A program made the position numbers and the translations under genes. A stretch of DNA of 64,000 bases from NCBI RefSeq assembly GCF_900110605.1, contig NZ_FOFI01000005.1, positions 1 through 64,000 on the forward strand, in the 5' to 3' direction. The notes under the pieces are model-generated. The model was not told the DNA's origin. It was given only the letters and a program-made list of their open reading frames with translations, and searched no databases. Of the stretch, positions 54,995 to 63,223 are shown piece after piece; the first letter of the stretch is position 1, and the number at the start of each line of letters is the position of its first letter. Source of the DNA: Epilithonimonas lactis (lineage in GTDB: Bacteria > Bacteroidota > Bacteroidia > Flavobacteriales > Weeksellaceae).

Positions 54995-55768
54995 TTATTT
55001 AATGGAAGAGACTTTGTCATCCAGTTCTTTGATACTGGTTTTAAGTTCCTGCAACACTGTATTGATATAGGTCTCATTTGTCTTTCCAGGTTTATAATTT
55101 TCCGGAAGGATCCCACGCACATATTTCCATACCTCAAAAACATTTTCAAGAGGGATCTCGTAAGGCTCATAAAATGTATTGTCAGCCGAGACAATAACTG
55201 ACTTTTTCGTCTGCTTGACCAATGTCTTGTAAGTGATGCCTTCTGAAGTGACGAAAATATATTCCTTCCCAGGTTTCAGGTCGGTCAATTGTTCTATGTA
55301 TTCGCCTATAATATAGGAGCCGTCTGCAAAAGGAGGCATCGAATCACCATCCGCCAGAAAAGCCCTGTATTTTCCATTCTTCAAAAAGGGAAGTTTCATT
55401 CGGGAAAGCTTATCAATATAATCTGCATCACTGAAGCCTTTCAGATAACCCATCGATGCTTTCTGAGGTACGATCTCGATAAAATTCTCCCCTTCAGAAT
55501 CTACGGTGATCGGCAATACCACCCTGTTCTCCGGTAGCTTCATCATATTGTCCACCGGATATTTGCTGATATCAAGGGTCAGCAGCAGATCGATGCTCAC
55601 ATTGAAGAATTTGGAGATCCGGATTAGGATCTCGTAAGGTGCCTCTGAACGCCCGTCTTCGTATTTTGAATACCGTACTCTACTCATCCCTAGACTTTCT
55701 GCAAAGCTCTGCTGAGATAAATTTTTCTTATGCCTTAGAAGCCTGATGTTTTCTGAAAATATTGACAT
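54995..55768 (-). CDS. LexA-like XRE/S24 transcriptional repressor
   Basis: The start at 55768 (MSIFSENIRLLRHKKNLSQQ) is preferred to an upstream one that would lie in the operator. The N-terminal HTH_XRE (about residues 6-60) is followed by a peptidase S24 domain with Ser143 in GDSMPPF and Lys181 in YKTLVK. This dyad allows self-cleavage after DNA damage, so it should release its targets in an SOS-like manner. It sits upstream of alkB and has two operator palindromes before its start. Confidence 0.87.
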   Translation of the reverse strand: MSIFSENIRLLRHKKNLSQQSFAESLGMSRVRYSKYEDGRSEAPYEILIRISKFFNVSIDLLLTLDISKYPVDNMMKLPENRVVLPITVDSEGENFIEIVPQKASMGYLKGFSDADYIDKLSRMKLPFLKNGKYRAFLADGDSMPPFADGSYIIGEYIEQLTDLKPGKEYIFVTSEGITYKTLVKQTKKSVIVSADNTFYEPYEIPLENVFEVWKYVRGILPENYKPGKTNETYINTVLQELKTSIKELDDKVSSIK

Positions 55769-55769
55769 T

Positions 55770-55818
55770 GATACAATTTGTATCTGCAAATATAATAAAA
55801 AAGATACATAATGTATCT
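55770..55818. promoter_or_regulatory. Paired operators and -7 element of the S24 repressor
   Basis: Two palindromes share GATACAnnnTGTATC: GATACAATTTGTATC at 55770-55784 and AGATACATAATGTATCT at 55802-55818. Between them the minus strand carries TATATTTG (55787-55794), a good Bacteroidetes -7 element for the repressor gene. The second palindrome lies 11 bases before a 38-codon plus-strand frame, so the region may control both directions. Confidence 0.72.
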
Positions 55819-55829
55819 AATTTTGTCAA

Positions 55830-55946
55830 ATGGAAAGAGCAACAGAAATTAATATAAGTATGCATGAAAATTCATCCATCACTTCATACAAATTACTTGC
55901 ATATACCAATGCTGTGGTAACCTATAACATCAAAGGAAGTAAATAA
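55830..55946 (+). CDS. Small ORF divergent from the S24 repressor
   Basis: A 38-residue frame begins MERATEINISMHENSSITSY and ends VVTYNIKGSK. It starts 11 bases after operator 2. In related elements a DNA-repair polymerase gene often lies here; this is either a genuine small SOS-type peptide or the stub left after a deletion. Coding evidence is limited to position and an intact frame. Confidence 0.35.
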   Translation: MERATEINISMHENSSITSYKLLAYTNAVVTYNIKGSK

Positions 55947-56037
55947 TAAAAAATATATTGTAATTTAAACAATCTGAAAAAGATATTTTTAACAAAAATC
56001 CCCAGATTAATAGAATAGCATACTTGTAGAAAACAAT

Positions 56038-56073
56038 AATCCTTCTAAAGTTTATTGTTAGAAGGATTGTTAT
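56038..56073. terminator. Bidirectional terminator
   Basis: AATCCTTCTAA and TTAGAAGGATT form a perfect 11-pair stem with a nine-base loop, with T-rich sequence to the right. It separates the small ORF from the hsdM remnant. Confidence 0.8.
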
Positions 56074-56079
56074 TTCTAA

Positions 56080-57100
56080 TTAATATGAATCCCTAATCAT
56101 TTTAAGACCAGATAGAGCGCTTTCAATATTTTCTATTATATCTTCCATTATAATATCCGGGTCTGGAAGATTATTAAAATCAATTAAGTTTTCATCCTTG
56201 AGCCAAATTATATCTAGATTTGTTTTATCTCTGAGAATAATTTCATCATATGAGAACTTTCGCCAACGACCATTTGAGTTGTTTGTTGACCATTCTTCCT
56301 TTAACTGTTTTTCGTCTCTATTTTTATAGCAATCTATGAAGCCTAATAAGTGTTTTATTTCAATAGGATTATTTTTAGGCGTGTGGTGTATATTGGTTCG
56401 ATAATCATAAATCCACAGATTTTGTGACGACTTTACAGAATCTAATTTTTGATTTTTTTCAAAGAAAAGTACGTTTGATTTAACACCTTGCGCATAGAAT
56501 ATTCCTGTTGGCAACCTAAGAATAGTATGAAGATTTGTTTCGCTAAGCAATTTTTTGCGTATAATTTCCCCTGCACCTCCTTCAAACAATACATTATCTG
56601 GAAGCACAACAGCAGCTCTTCCATTTGATTCTAACATAGATACAATATGTTGTAAAAATGCTAATTGTTTATTGCTAGTTGTTACCCAAAAGTCATCACT
56701 CAGGAAGTAGCCATCCCTTTTAGCTAAATTTTCATCAGTTGTGGGTATATCACTACTACTTTTTCCAAAAGGAGGATTTGCAAGCACAATTTTAATCTTT
56801 GGAACCTGTTTATTTATTTTATGTGGATTTAAACTGTATGAGACATGTATATCAGGCGTTTTTTGTAAGTCACCAATGCCATGAAGGTAGAGATTCATTA
56901 AACAAAGTCTAGCAGTCGATTTTTCGATTTCCCAGCCATGGAAAGTTTTAAATCTTAAAAAATCTTCCTGTTTAGTACTTAATTCATTTTTTTCTGCGAT
57001 ATGATTTAATGCTCCTAAAAAAAATCCTCAGTTCTACAAGAGGGATCAGCAATAGTTTCATTAGGTTTAGGATTACATTCAAGTAGAGGGGTAATATCAA
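56080..57100 (-). pseudogene. hsdM: Type I restriction N6-adenine methylase (HsdM-like), frameshifted remnant
   Basis: The intact part (56898-56080, 272 residues) has the catalytic motif VLANPPFGKSSSD, then GRAAVVLPDNVLFEGGAGE and TILRLPTGIFYAQGVKSNVL. Upstream in the same frame come GALNHIAEKNELSTKQEDFL, then KTFHGWEIEKSTARLCLMNL. Across a T8 run (57017-57024) the sequence continues in another frame as NPKPNETIADPSCRTEDFF, a damaged SAM motif I (normally DPSCGTGGF). The N-terminal half is absent and no hsdS or hsdR gene is adjacent, so this is a non-functional leftover of a type I system. Confidence 0.8.
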
Positions 57101-57152
57101 ATATATTTTGTCTTTTCCAAACACCTTCATTATCCTTAGTTTTAAAATATAA

Positions 57153-57402
57153 TTAATGATGTATTTCAGGCGGAGAAATATCTTGATCTCCTGGGACAAT
57201 AATTGTACCTGATACAAAATAAAGATAATTATGAATTTCTTCATCGTTATGTATTATTTTGAAATCTGTTAATGTTGCAAAGTTGGCAACATTAATTGTA
57301 GATTTTGTTTTTCTAAATATATAAATTTTTTCTTGAGAACTCGTTGGTATAATATTATGCTTACCAATACTGATAAAACAGAAGGAGTGATTGTAATCCA
57401 GT
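57153..57402 (-). pseudogene. Unidentified coding-like remnant fused upstream of hsdM
   Basis: An open frame without ATG reads IPTSSQEKIYIFRKTKSTIN, then VANFATLTDFKIIHNDEE and YLYFVSGTIIVPGDQDISPP before a TAA. It looks coding in composition but matches no family that I recognise, and it abuts the hsdM remnant. A plus-strand frame overlaps it, so only one of the two can be real. Confidence 0.3.
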
Positions 57403-57602
57403 CAGAGACACAAAATAAATTCATTTTCTATATGTTAGATTGTACAATCACAGGACAAGATATCAGTGTGGACAGATATAATATTGGCGGAGGCTGGTTT
57501 ATGACCAAAATTTTCTCGCAAAATTGGAATACGTCAACCAGAAATATGACGGATATCCTTCAACCAGCATCAAAAAAGATGGTGAATTCAAAGGTTTTAT
57601 GA
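57357..57602 (+). CDS. Unidentified short ORF, possibly a gene fragment
   Basis: 81 residues from MLTNTDKTEGVIVIQSETQN, containing GQDISVDRYNIGGGWFMTKI and ending SKKMVNSKVL. No signal peptide or family is recognised. It partly overlaps the minus-strand remnant. It precedes the YceI-like gene and may be a truncated relic at a rearrangement junction. Confidence 0.3.
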   Translation: MLTNTDKTEGVIVIQSETQNKFIFYMLDCTITGQDISVDRYNIGGGWFMTKIFSQNWNTSTRNMTDILQPASKKMVNSKVL

Positions 57603-57687
57603 TGGAAGCAGTAATCTCTTTTTAAATATTTAGTTAATAGTGGCAGAGGAAACTCCAGGGTTTTCTTTGCTTTTTAAAACAAGCGTC

Positions 57688-58188
57688 ATGAAACTTCTAA
57701 ATTTGCTTTTCGTTTTATGTTTTCTTTTTGCAAACGCCCAGGAAAACTTTGTAAAGATCAATGGCAGTAAGAATGTCAACAGTTTCCAATGCATCAACAA
57801 AAAGTTCAAATCAGAAATAGGTCTTTATCATTTTTTCGATAAAAAATTACCCTATATCATTCTGAATGTAAAAGATTTTGATTGCGGAAACAAGATGATG
57901 ACCAAGGATTTTCAGAAGATCCTGAATGCAGAAAAATATCCTGAGATGACCATCAGATTCATCAACTTCAGTAAAACTCAAAAGAACTTTCTTGCGGTGG
58001 TAGAAGTGAAAATGATGAACCAGATCAAACGTTACAACATAGAATTCTGGATAGAAGACAGCAAAATGATAGGAAGAAAAAATGTAAAGTTCAGTGATTT
58101 CAGGATCACACCACCAAAAAAAATGGGCGGAATGATCGTTGTGAGGGACGATCTTGATCTCCTCCTCAGTTTATCAACGAAAATTTAA
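57688..58188 (+). CDS. YceI-like secreted protein
   Basis: The ATG at 57688 gives a signal peptide (MKLLNLLFVLCFLFANAQ); an upstream GTG would add 16 residues. The mature part follows the YceI-like pattern: IILNVKDFDCGNKMMTKDFQ, then LNAEKYPEMTIRFINFSK. YceI folds are lipocalin-like and bind isoprenoid-type lipids. It lies upstream of the metal-efflux genes, but with a gap and its own likely promoter. It is 166 residues. Confidence 0.72.
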   Translation: MKLLNLLFVLCFLFANAQENFVKINGSKNVNSFQCINKKFKSEIGLYHFFDKKLPYIILNVKDFDCGNKMMTKDFQKILNAEKYPEMTIRFINFSKTQKNFLAVVEVKMMNQIKRYNIEFWIEDSKMIGRKNVKFSDFRITPPKKMGGMIVVRDDLDLLLSLSTKI

Positions 58189-58304
58189 AAAATTCAGTCT
58201 GATTAGAATTTAATCTATGTGGTAGCATTTTACTATTTATAAAGATGAAGTGCTTATCATTAATTTAAAATCATTCTTAACGAAACATTGCATAATTTTG
58301 ATCT

Positions 58305-58685
58305 GTGAAAAAGTGGGTTTCCATATTATTGCTTTCCTTATATCTGGTTTCAACAACTGAGCTTAATCAGTTATTGAAGCTGCCTATTCTTGTAGAGCAT
58401 TATATTGAGCATAAAGGGCTCAATCCGGAAATGACCTTTACTGAATTTCTGAAAATACATTACGACCATCCTGTTAAAGATTCGGATTATAAGACAGACC
58501 AAAAATTGCCTTTTGCAGATCACTCTTTTCCACTCGCTCTCGTTTTTACGGTGAATCCTGATTTCAGTGTAGAAATAAAAAAGCAAATACCCTGTGATCA
58601 CCCGAAGGTAACTTTTTCTTACAGCCTGGTTTTCTATCATAAAGACGCGGTAAATTCTATCTGGCAGCCGCCAAAAAACTGTTAA
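58305..58685 (+). CDS. Small secreted protein preceding the CzcA operon
   Basis: 126 residues, GTG start, with a hydrophobic N-terminal segment (KKWVSILLLSLYLVSTTEL) and several His residues (PILVEHYIEHKG, KIHYDHPVKD, CDHPKVTFS). Proteins of this type often precede czcA genes in flavobacteria; the histidines may bind metal, but no function is known. It lies 185 bases before the CzcA fusion. Confidence 0.68.
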   Translation: MKKWVSILLLSLYLVSTTELNQLLKLPILVEHYIEHKGLNPEMTFTEFLKIHYDHPVKDSDYKTDQKLPFADHSFPLALVFTVNPDFSVEIKKQIPCDHPKVTFSYSLVFYHKDAVNSIWQPPKNC

Positions 58686-58870
58686 TCAGCCTTTTTATTT
58701 TTATGTTACAACACGTCTTGTGTTGAGCTCTCCCCTGCTTCTATTATTCATCAACAAAAGAAAAATCAGGTCTGTACTTACTGGTAAGCACAGCGATTTT
58801 GTAGAACATCATTGACAGGAATAGGGAGCAAAAACTATCTATTTAAAATTAAGATTTAACAGAATTATTT

Positions 58871-61800
58871 ATGCTAACAAAAATCATTGAGTTTTCTGTA
58901 AAGAATAAACTCATTATAGCATTATTGGTATTCGGGTTGATAGGCGTAGGTGCTTATCAGGTCACGCAACTACCAATAGATGCAGTGCCTGACATAACCA
59001 ATAATCAGGTTCAGGTGATCACAACTGCTCCATCATTTGGGGCGACAGATATCGAAAGATTGGTCACTTTCCCAATAGAACAAGCCAACAGTAATATTTC
59101 GGGGATGAAAGAGATCCGGAGTTTTTCAAGGTTCGGGCTTTCATTAGTGACCATTGTTTTTGATGACAATGTTGATATTTATTGGGCAAGACAACAAGTT
59201 GCAGAGAGACTGCAACAAGTTCAAAATCAAATTCCGCAAGACGTCGGAACACCTTCTTTAGGACCTATTTCTACGGGACTTGGTGAAATCTATCAATACG
59301 TTGTCCGTCCGAAAGAAGGATACGAAAGCAAATACGATATTACGGAACTCAGAACGCTTCAGGATTGGATTGTCAGAAGACAATTGCTTGGTGTAAAAGG
59401 CGTTGCAGAAGTCAGCAGTTTTGGTGGTAAACTGAAACAATATGAAATTTCCGTCAATCCGGATAAACTCAATGCTTACGGAATCACCATTACCGATGTT
59501 TTCGATGCGTTGAAAACCAATAACCAGAATACAGGCGGTTCTTATATAGAAAAAGGACCTACTGTCCTATACATACGAAGCGAAGGATTGGTCGGAAATC
59601 TGTATGATATCAAAAACATTGCGATCGCCAACAAAAACAATGATGTTCCTCTGTTTATAAGAGATATTGCAGAGGTGCGTTACGGTTATGCGACAAGATT
59701 TGGGGCAATGACTTATAATGACAATGGCGAAGTTTCCGGTGCGATCGTGATGATGCTGAAAGGTGAAAACAGCAGCGAGGTGATCAAAAATGTAAAAGCC
59801 AAAATCGCACAGATTCAAAAAACCTTGCCGGAAGGAGTTGTGATTGAGCCATTCTTAGACCGAACCAAAATGGTGAACAACGCCATTGGTACTGTTGAAA
59901 AAAACCTGATGGAAGGCGCATTGATTGTCGTTTTTGTACTGGTTTTATTTTTAGGGAATTTCCGTGCAGGTCTATTGGTCGCTTCTGTTATTCCATTGGC
60001 AATGCTTTTTGCGGTTTGTATGATGAATCTCTTCGGCGTCAGCGGAAATCTGATGAGCCTTGGTGCGCTGGATTTTGGGCTGATTATAGATGGTGCCGTG
60101 ATTATTGTAGAATCTGTAATGCATCAGTTTACCCACAATTCAAAATTCCGGAAGGCGCTATCAGTTTCAAAACAGGAAATGGACACTATTGTCATAGATT
60201 CTGCTGGAAAGATGATGAACAGTGCGGTTTTCGGGCAAATCATCATACTAATTGTATATCTGCCTATTTTAACATTACAAGGGATTGAAGGTAAAATGTT
60301 CAAACCAATGGCACAAACAGTTGCCTTCGCTTTATTGGGCGCGTTTCTGCTTTCGCTGACTTACATTCCGATGATGAGTTCTATCATTTTAAGCAAAAAA
60401 ATAAACCACAAAATGAACTTCTCAGACCGATTAATGGCGAAGGCTGAAAATCTTTACCGAAAAACATTACTAAAAGTTTTAAGAATACCGAAAACCATTT
60501 TCAGTATTGTGATTGTACTTTTTGTCCTTTCAGTAGTGGTTCTAAGCAGAATGGGAGGCGAATTTATACCATCCCTGGAAGAAGGAGATTTTGCTGTTGA
60601 TACCAGAGTTTTGCCCGGAAGCAACCTCAAAACCACAATTGAAAGTACGCAGAAAGCAGCTCATATTCTGAAAACCCGCTTTCCGGAAGTTCAGAAAGTA
60701 GTTACCAAAATAGGAAGCGGAGAAGTTCCCACCGACCCGATGCCGATGGATGCTTCGGATATGATGGTAATCCTGAAAGATAAAAGCGAATGGACTTCCG
60801 CCAAAACCTTTCCGGAGCTTTCAGACAAAATGAGCAAAGCGTTGGAAGATGTTCCCGGAATTACCGTTGGTTTTCAGTATCCTGTGCAGATGCGTTTTAA
60901 TGAATTGATGACCGGCGCAAGACAGGATGTTGTTTTGAAAATATTCGGAGAAGATCTGGAAATATTGGCGAAAAATGCCAATCAGCTTGGTAAAATAATC
61001 AATACCGTAAAGGGAACTCAAAATCTATATATCGAGCCTGTTTCTGGTCTTCCGCAGGTGATTATCCAATACAACAGACCGGTGATTGCACAATATCATT
61101 TGTCTATCGGAGACATCAACAGAGTGATCAATACCGCTTTTGCAGGGCAAAGCACAGGTCTGGTTTTCGAGGGCGAAAAACGTTTTGATATGGTCGTCAG
61201 ATTAAACAGTAATGACCGAAAGAATCTGGATGATGTCAGGAATTTATTAATTCCCACGCCGTCTGGTAATCAGATTCCGCTTTCTCAGCTTGCCAATGTC
61301 GAGATTAAAGATGGTCCGAACCAAATCCAGCGTGAGAACGGGCAACGGAGAATTGTGGTAGGTTTTAACATCAAAAACCGTGATGTTCAGGGAATTGTAG
61401 AAGAACTTCAAGCCAAAGTTGACAAACAATTGAAACTTCCTACAGGATATTATGTCACGTACGGAGGTTCTTTTGAAAACCTCAAAAATGCCAAAAACAG
61501 ACTGATGATTGCAGTTCCTATTGCCTTGGTTTTAATTTTTGTACTGTTGTTTCTGGCGTTTAATTCGGTGAAAGAAAGTCTTTTGATTTATACGGCGATT
61601 CCGCTTTCCATTATAGGCGGTGTGCTGTTACTGGCTGCAAGAGGAATGCCTTTCAGCATCAGTGCTGGTGTTGGATTCATCGCGCTTTTCGGTGTGGCTG
61701 TCCTTAATGGAATTGTACTGATTTCAGAATTCAACAGACTGTATAAAGGTGGCATTAAAAATATTGTCAGAATTGTGGTAGACGGCGGAGAAGCCAGATT

Positions 61801-63220
61801 AAGACCAGTGTTGATGACTGCTTTTGTGGCTTCATTAGGATTTATCCCGATGGCAGTGAGTAACGGCGCCGGAGCAGAAGTCCAAAGACCATTGGCAACC
61901 GTTGTCATCGGCGGACTTTTGATTGCGACATTGCTCACCCTTTTTGTGCTTCCACTGCTTTACGTAACTATTGAAAAAGGATTAAAAATGAAAAATAACC
62001 GCAAAAATATAATAACGCCTGTTCTCATTATTTTCTGTGTTTTAACAGGAAATATGATGAATTCTCAAACCAAAGTTACTTTAGATCAAGCGGTTGCCAT
62101 CGCTTTGAAAAACAACAGAGGTCTTAAGAATGAGAAATTAAAATCAGAATATGCAAAAGCACTCATCAAGACTTCTTCTGACATTCCTCAGACAGGAATT
62201 TCTGCGGATTACGGGCAAATCAACAGCGCTTACAGTGATCTGAAATTTGGGGTTTCCCAGAGCATTGCATTTCCCACTGTTTACAAAAAACAGAAAAATC
62301 TGTACACAGAAGAATGGAAAAAAAGCGAGCTGAATATTTCATTAAAAGAATATCAGCTGAAAAAAAGCGTGACACTCACCTTCTACAACATTCTGTATTG
62401 GCAGGAAAAGAAAAAAATTCTGAATGAATCTTTGGATTTTTATGCTCAATTTCTGGATAAGGCAACTTTAAGATTAAAAAGTGGCGAGAGTAATATTTTG
62501 GAAAAAGCAACTGCTGCCAATCAAAAATCAGCTATTGAAATTCAGATCAAACAGGTGAAACAGGAACTCAGAACTTTGCAGCTGCAATTGCAATGGCTTC
62601 TGAATTCAGAAACTGAAGTAATTCTTGATGGAGACCGTATTTTTTCTCTTTCCAATCTTCAAAATGACGTTTCCGGTAATCCTTCGTTAAAAATATTGGA
62701 ACAGCAAAAAAGCATTGCAGCACAACAAACGGCTTTGGAAAAATCCAAATTATTGCCGGGTTTACAATTCGCTTATAATCTCAACAGTTTCCGTGGAATG
62801 GGTGCGGATGACAAAGTGTACAATGCTTCACCACAGTTTCATTCGGTTCAGGTTGGTGTTTCAGTTCCCATATTTTCGGGCGGACAAAAAGCGAGAATTG
62901 AAGCTTCAAAAATTGCAGAATCTGTGACCGAAAATGATCTTCAGAATGCGGAGTTTACATTAAAAAATCAGTATAAAAAACTATCAGAAATTCAGCAGAA
63001 AAACCTGGAAATTGTTTCTCAGTACGAGAAATATGAACTTAAAAATGCCGATACGATTCTGGAAACCGCTCAAAAACAGTTCATCAACGGAGAAATTAAT
63101 TATCTCGAATTCGTAATGCTTGCCAATCATGCGATCAGCATCAAAAATAATTATACAGATGCCGTTTGGAATCTTAATGAAAGTATTGTTGAGCTGGAAT
63201 ATATCACTTTAAATCAATAA
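58871..63220 (+). CDS. czcA: CzcA/CusA heavy-metal RND efflux pump fused to a TolC-like outer-membrane factor
   Basis: 1449 residues. Residues 1-1040 are an HME-RND pump: the first helix (LIIALLVFGLIGVGAYQV), PIDAVPDITNNQVQV, and the metal-relay motif LDFGLIIDGAVIIVE near residue 400, then a second half starting at LIFVLLFLAFNSVKESLLIY. Residues about 1055-1449 are an outer-membrane efflux protein: a new signal-like helix (IITPVLIIFCVLTGNMMNSQ), then TLDQAVAIALKNNRGL and coiled-coil TolC repeats ending VELEYITLNQ. The fused form occurs in Bacteroidetes. It expels Cu, Co, Zn or Cd; the metal is not determined. The next gene begins three bases later. Confidence 0.92.
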   Translation: MLTKIIEFSVKNKLIIALLVFGLIGVGAYQVTQLPIDAVPDITNNQVQVITTAPSFGATDIERLVTFPIEQANSNISGMKEIRSFSRFGLSLVTIVFDDNVDIYWARQQVAERLQQVQNQIPQDVGTPSLGPISTGLGEIYQYVVRPKEGYESKYDITELRTLQDWIVRRQLLGVKGVAEVSSFGGKLKQYEISVNPDKLNAYGITITDVFDALKTNNQNTGGSYIEKGPTVLYIRSEGLVGNLYDIKNIAIANKNNDVPLFIRDIAEVRYGYATRFGAMTYNDNGEVSGAIVMMLKGENSSEVIKNVKAKIAQIQKTLPEGVVIEPFLDRTKMVNNAIGTVEKNLMEGALIVVFVLVLFLGNFRAGLLVASVIPLAMLFAVCMMNLFGVSGNLMSLGALDFGLIIDGAVIIVESVMHQFTHNSKFRKALSVSKQEMDTIVIDSAGKMMNSAVFGQIIILIVYLPILTLQGIEGKMFKPMAQTVAFALLGAFLLSLTYIPMMSSIILSKKINHKMNFSDRLMAKAENLYRKTLLKVLRIPKTIFSIVIVLFVLSVVVLSRMGGEFIPSLEEGDFAVDTRVLPGSNLKTTIESTQKAAHILKTRFPEVQKVVTKIGSGEVPTDPMPMDASDMMVILKDKSEWTSAKTFPELSDKMSKALEDVPGITVGFQYPVQMRFNELMTGARQDVVLKIFGEDLEILAKNANQLGKIINTVKGTQNLYIEPVSGLPQVIIQYNRPVIAQYHLSIGDINRVINTAFAGQSTGLVFEGEKRFDMVVRLNSNDRKNLDDVRNLLIPTPSGNQIPLSQLANVEIKDGPNQIQRENGQRRIVVGFNIKNRDVQGIVEELQAKVDKQLKLPTGYYVTYGGSFENLKNAKNRLMIAVPIALVLIFVLLFLAFNSVKESLLIYTAIPLSIIGGVLLLAARGMPFSISAGVGFIALFGVAVLNGIVLISEFNRLYKGGIKNIVRIVVDGGEARLRPVLMTAFVASLGFIPMAVSNGAGAEVQRPLATVVIGGLLIATLLTLFVLPLLYVTIEKGLKMKNNRKNIITPVLIIFCVLTGNMMNSQTKVTLDQAVAIALKNNRGLKNEKLKSEYAKALIKTSSDIPQTGISADYGQINSAYSDLKFGVSQSIAFPTVYKKQKNLYTEEWKKSELNISLKEYQLKKSVTLTFYNILYWQEKKKILNESLDFYAQFLDKATLRLKSGESNILEKATAANQKSAIEIQIKQVKQELRTLQLQLQWLLNSETEVILDGDRIFSLSNLQNDVSGNPSLKILEQQKSIAAQQTALEKSKLLPGLQFAYNLNSFRGMGADDKVYNASPQFHSVQVGVSVPIFSGGQKARIEASKIAESVTENDLQNAEFTLKNQYKKLSEIQQKNLEIVSQYEKYELKNADTILETAQKQFINGEINYLEFVMLANHAISIKNNYTDAVWNLNESIVELEYITLNQ

Positions 63221-63223
63221 ATT

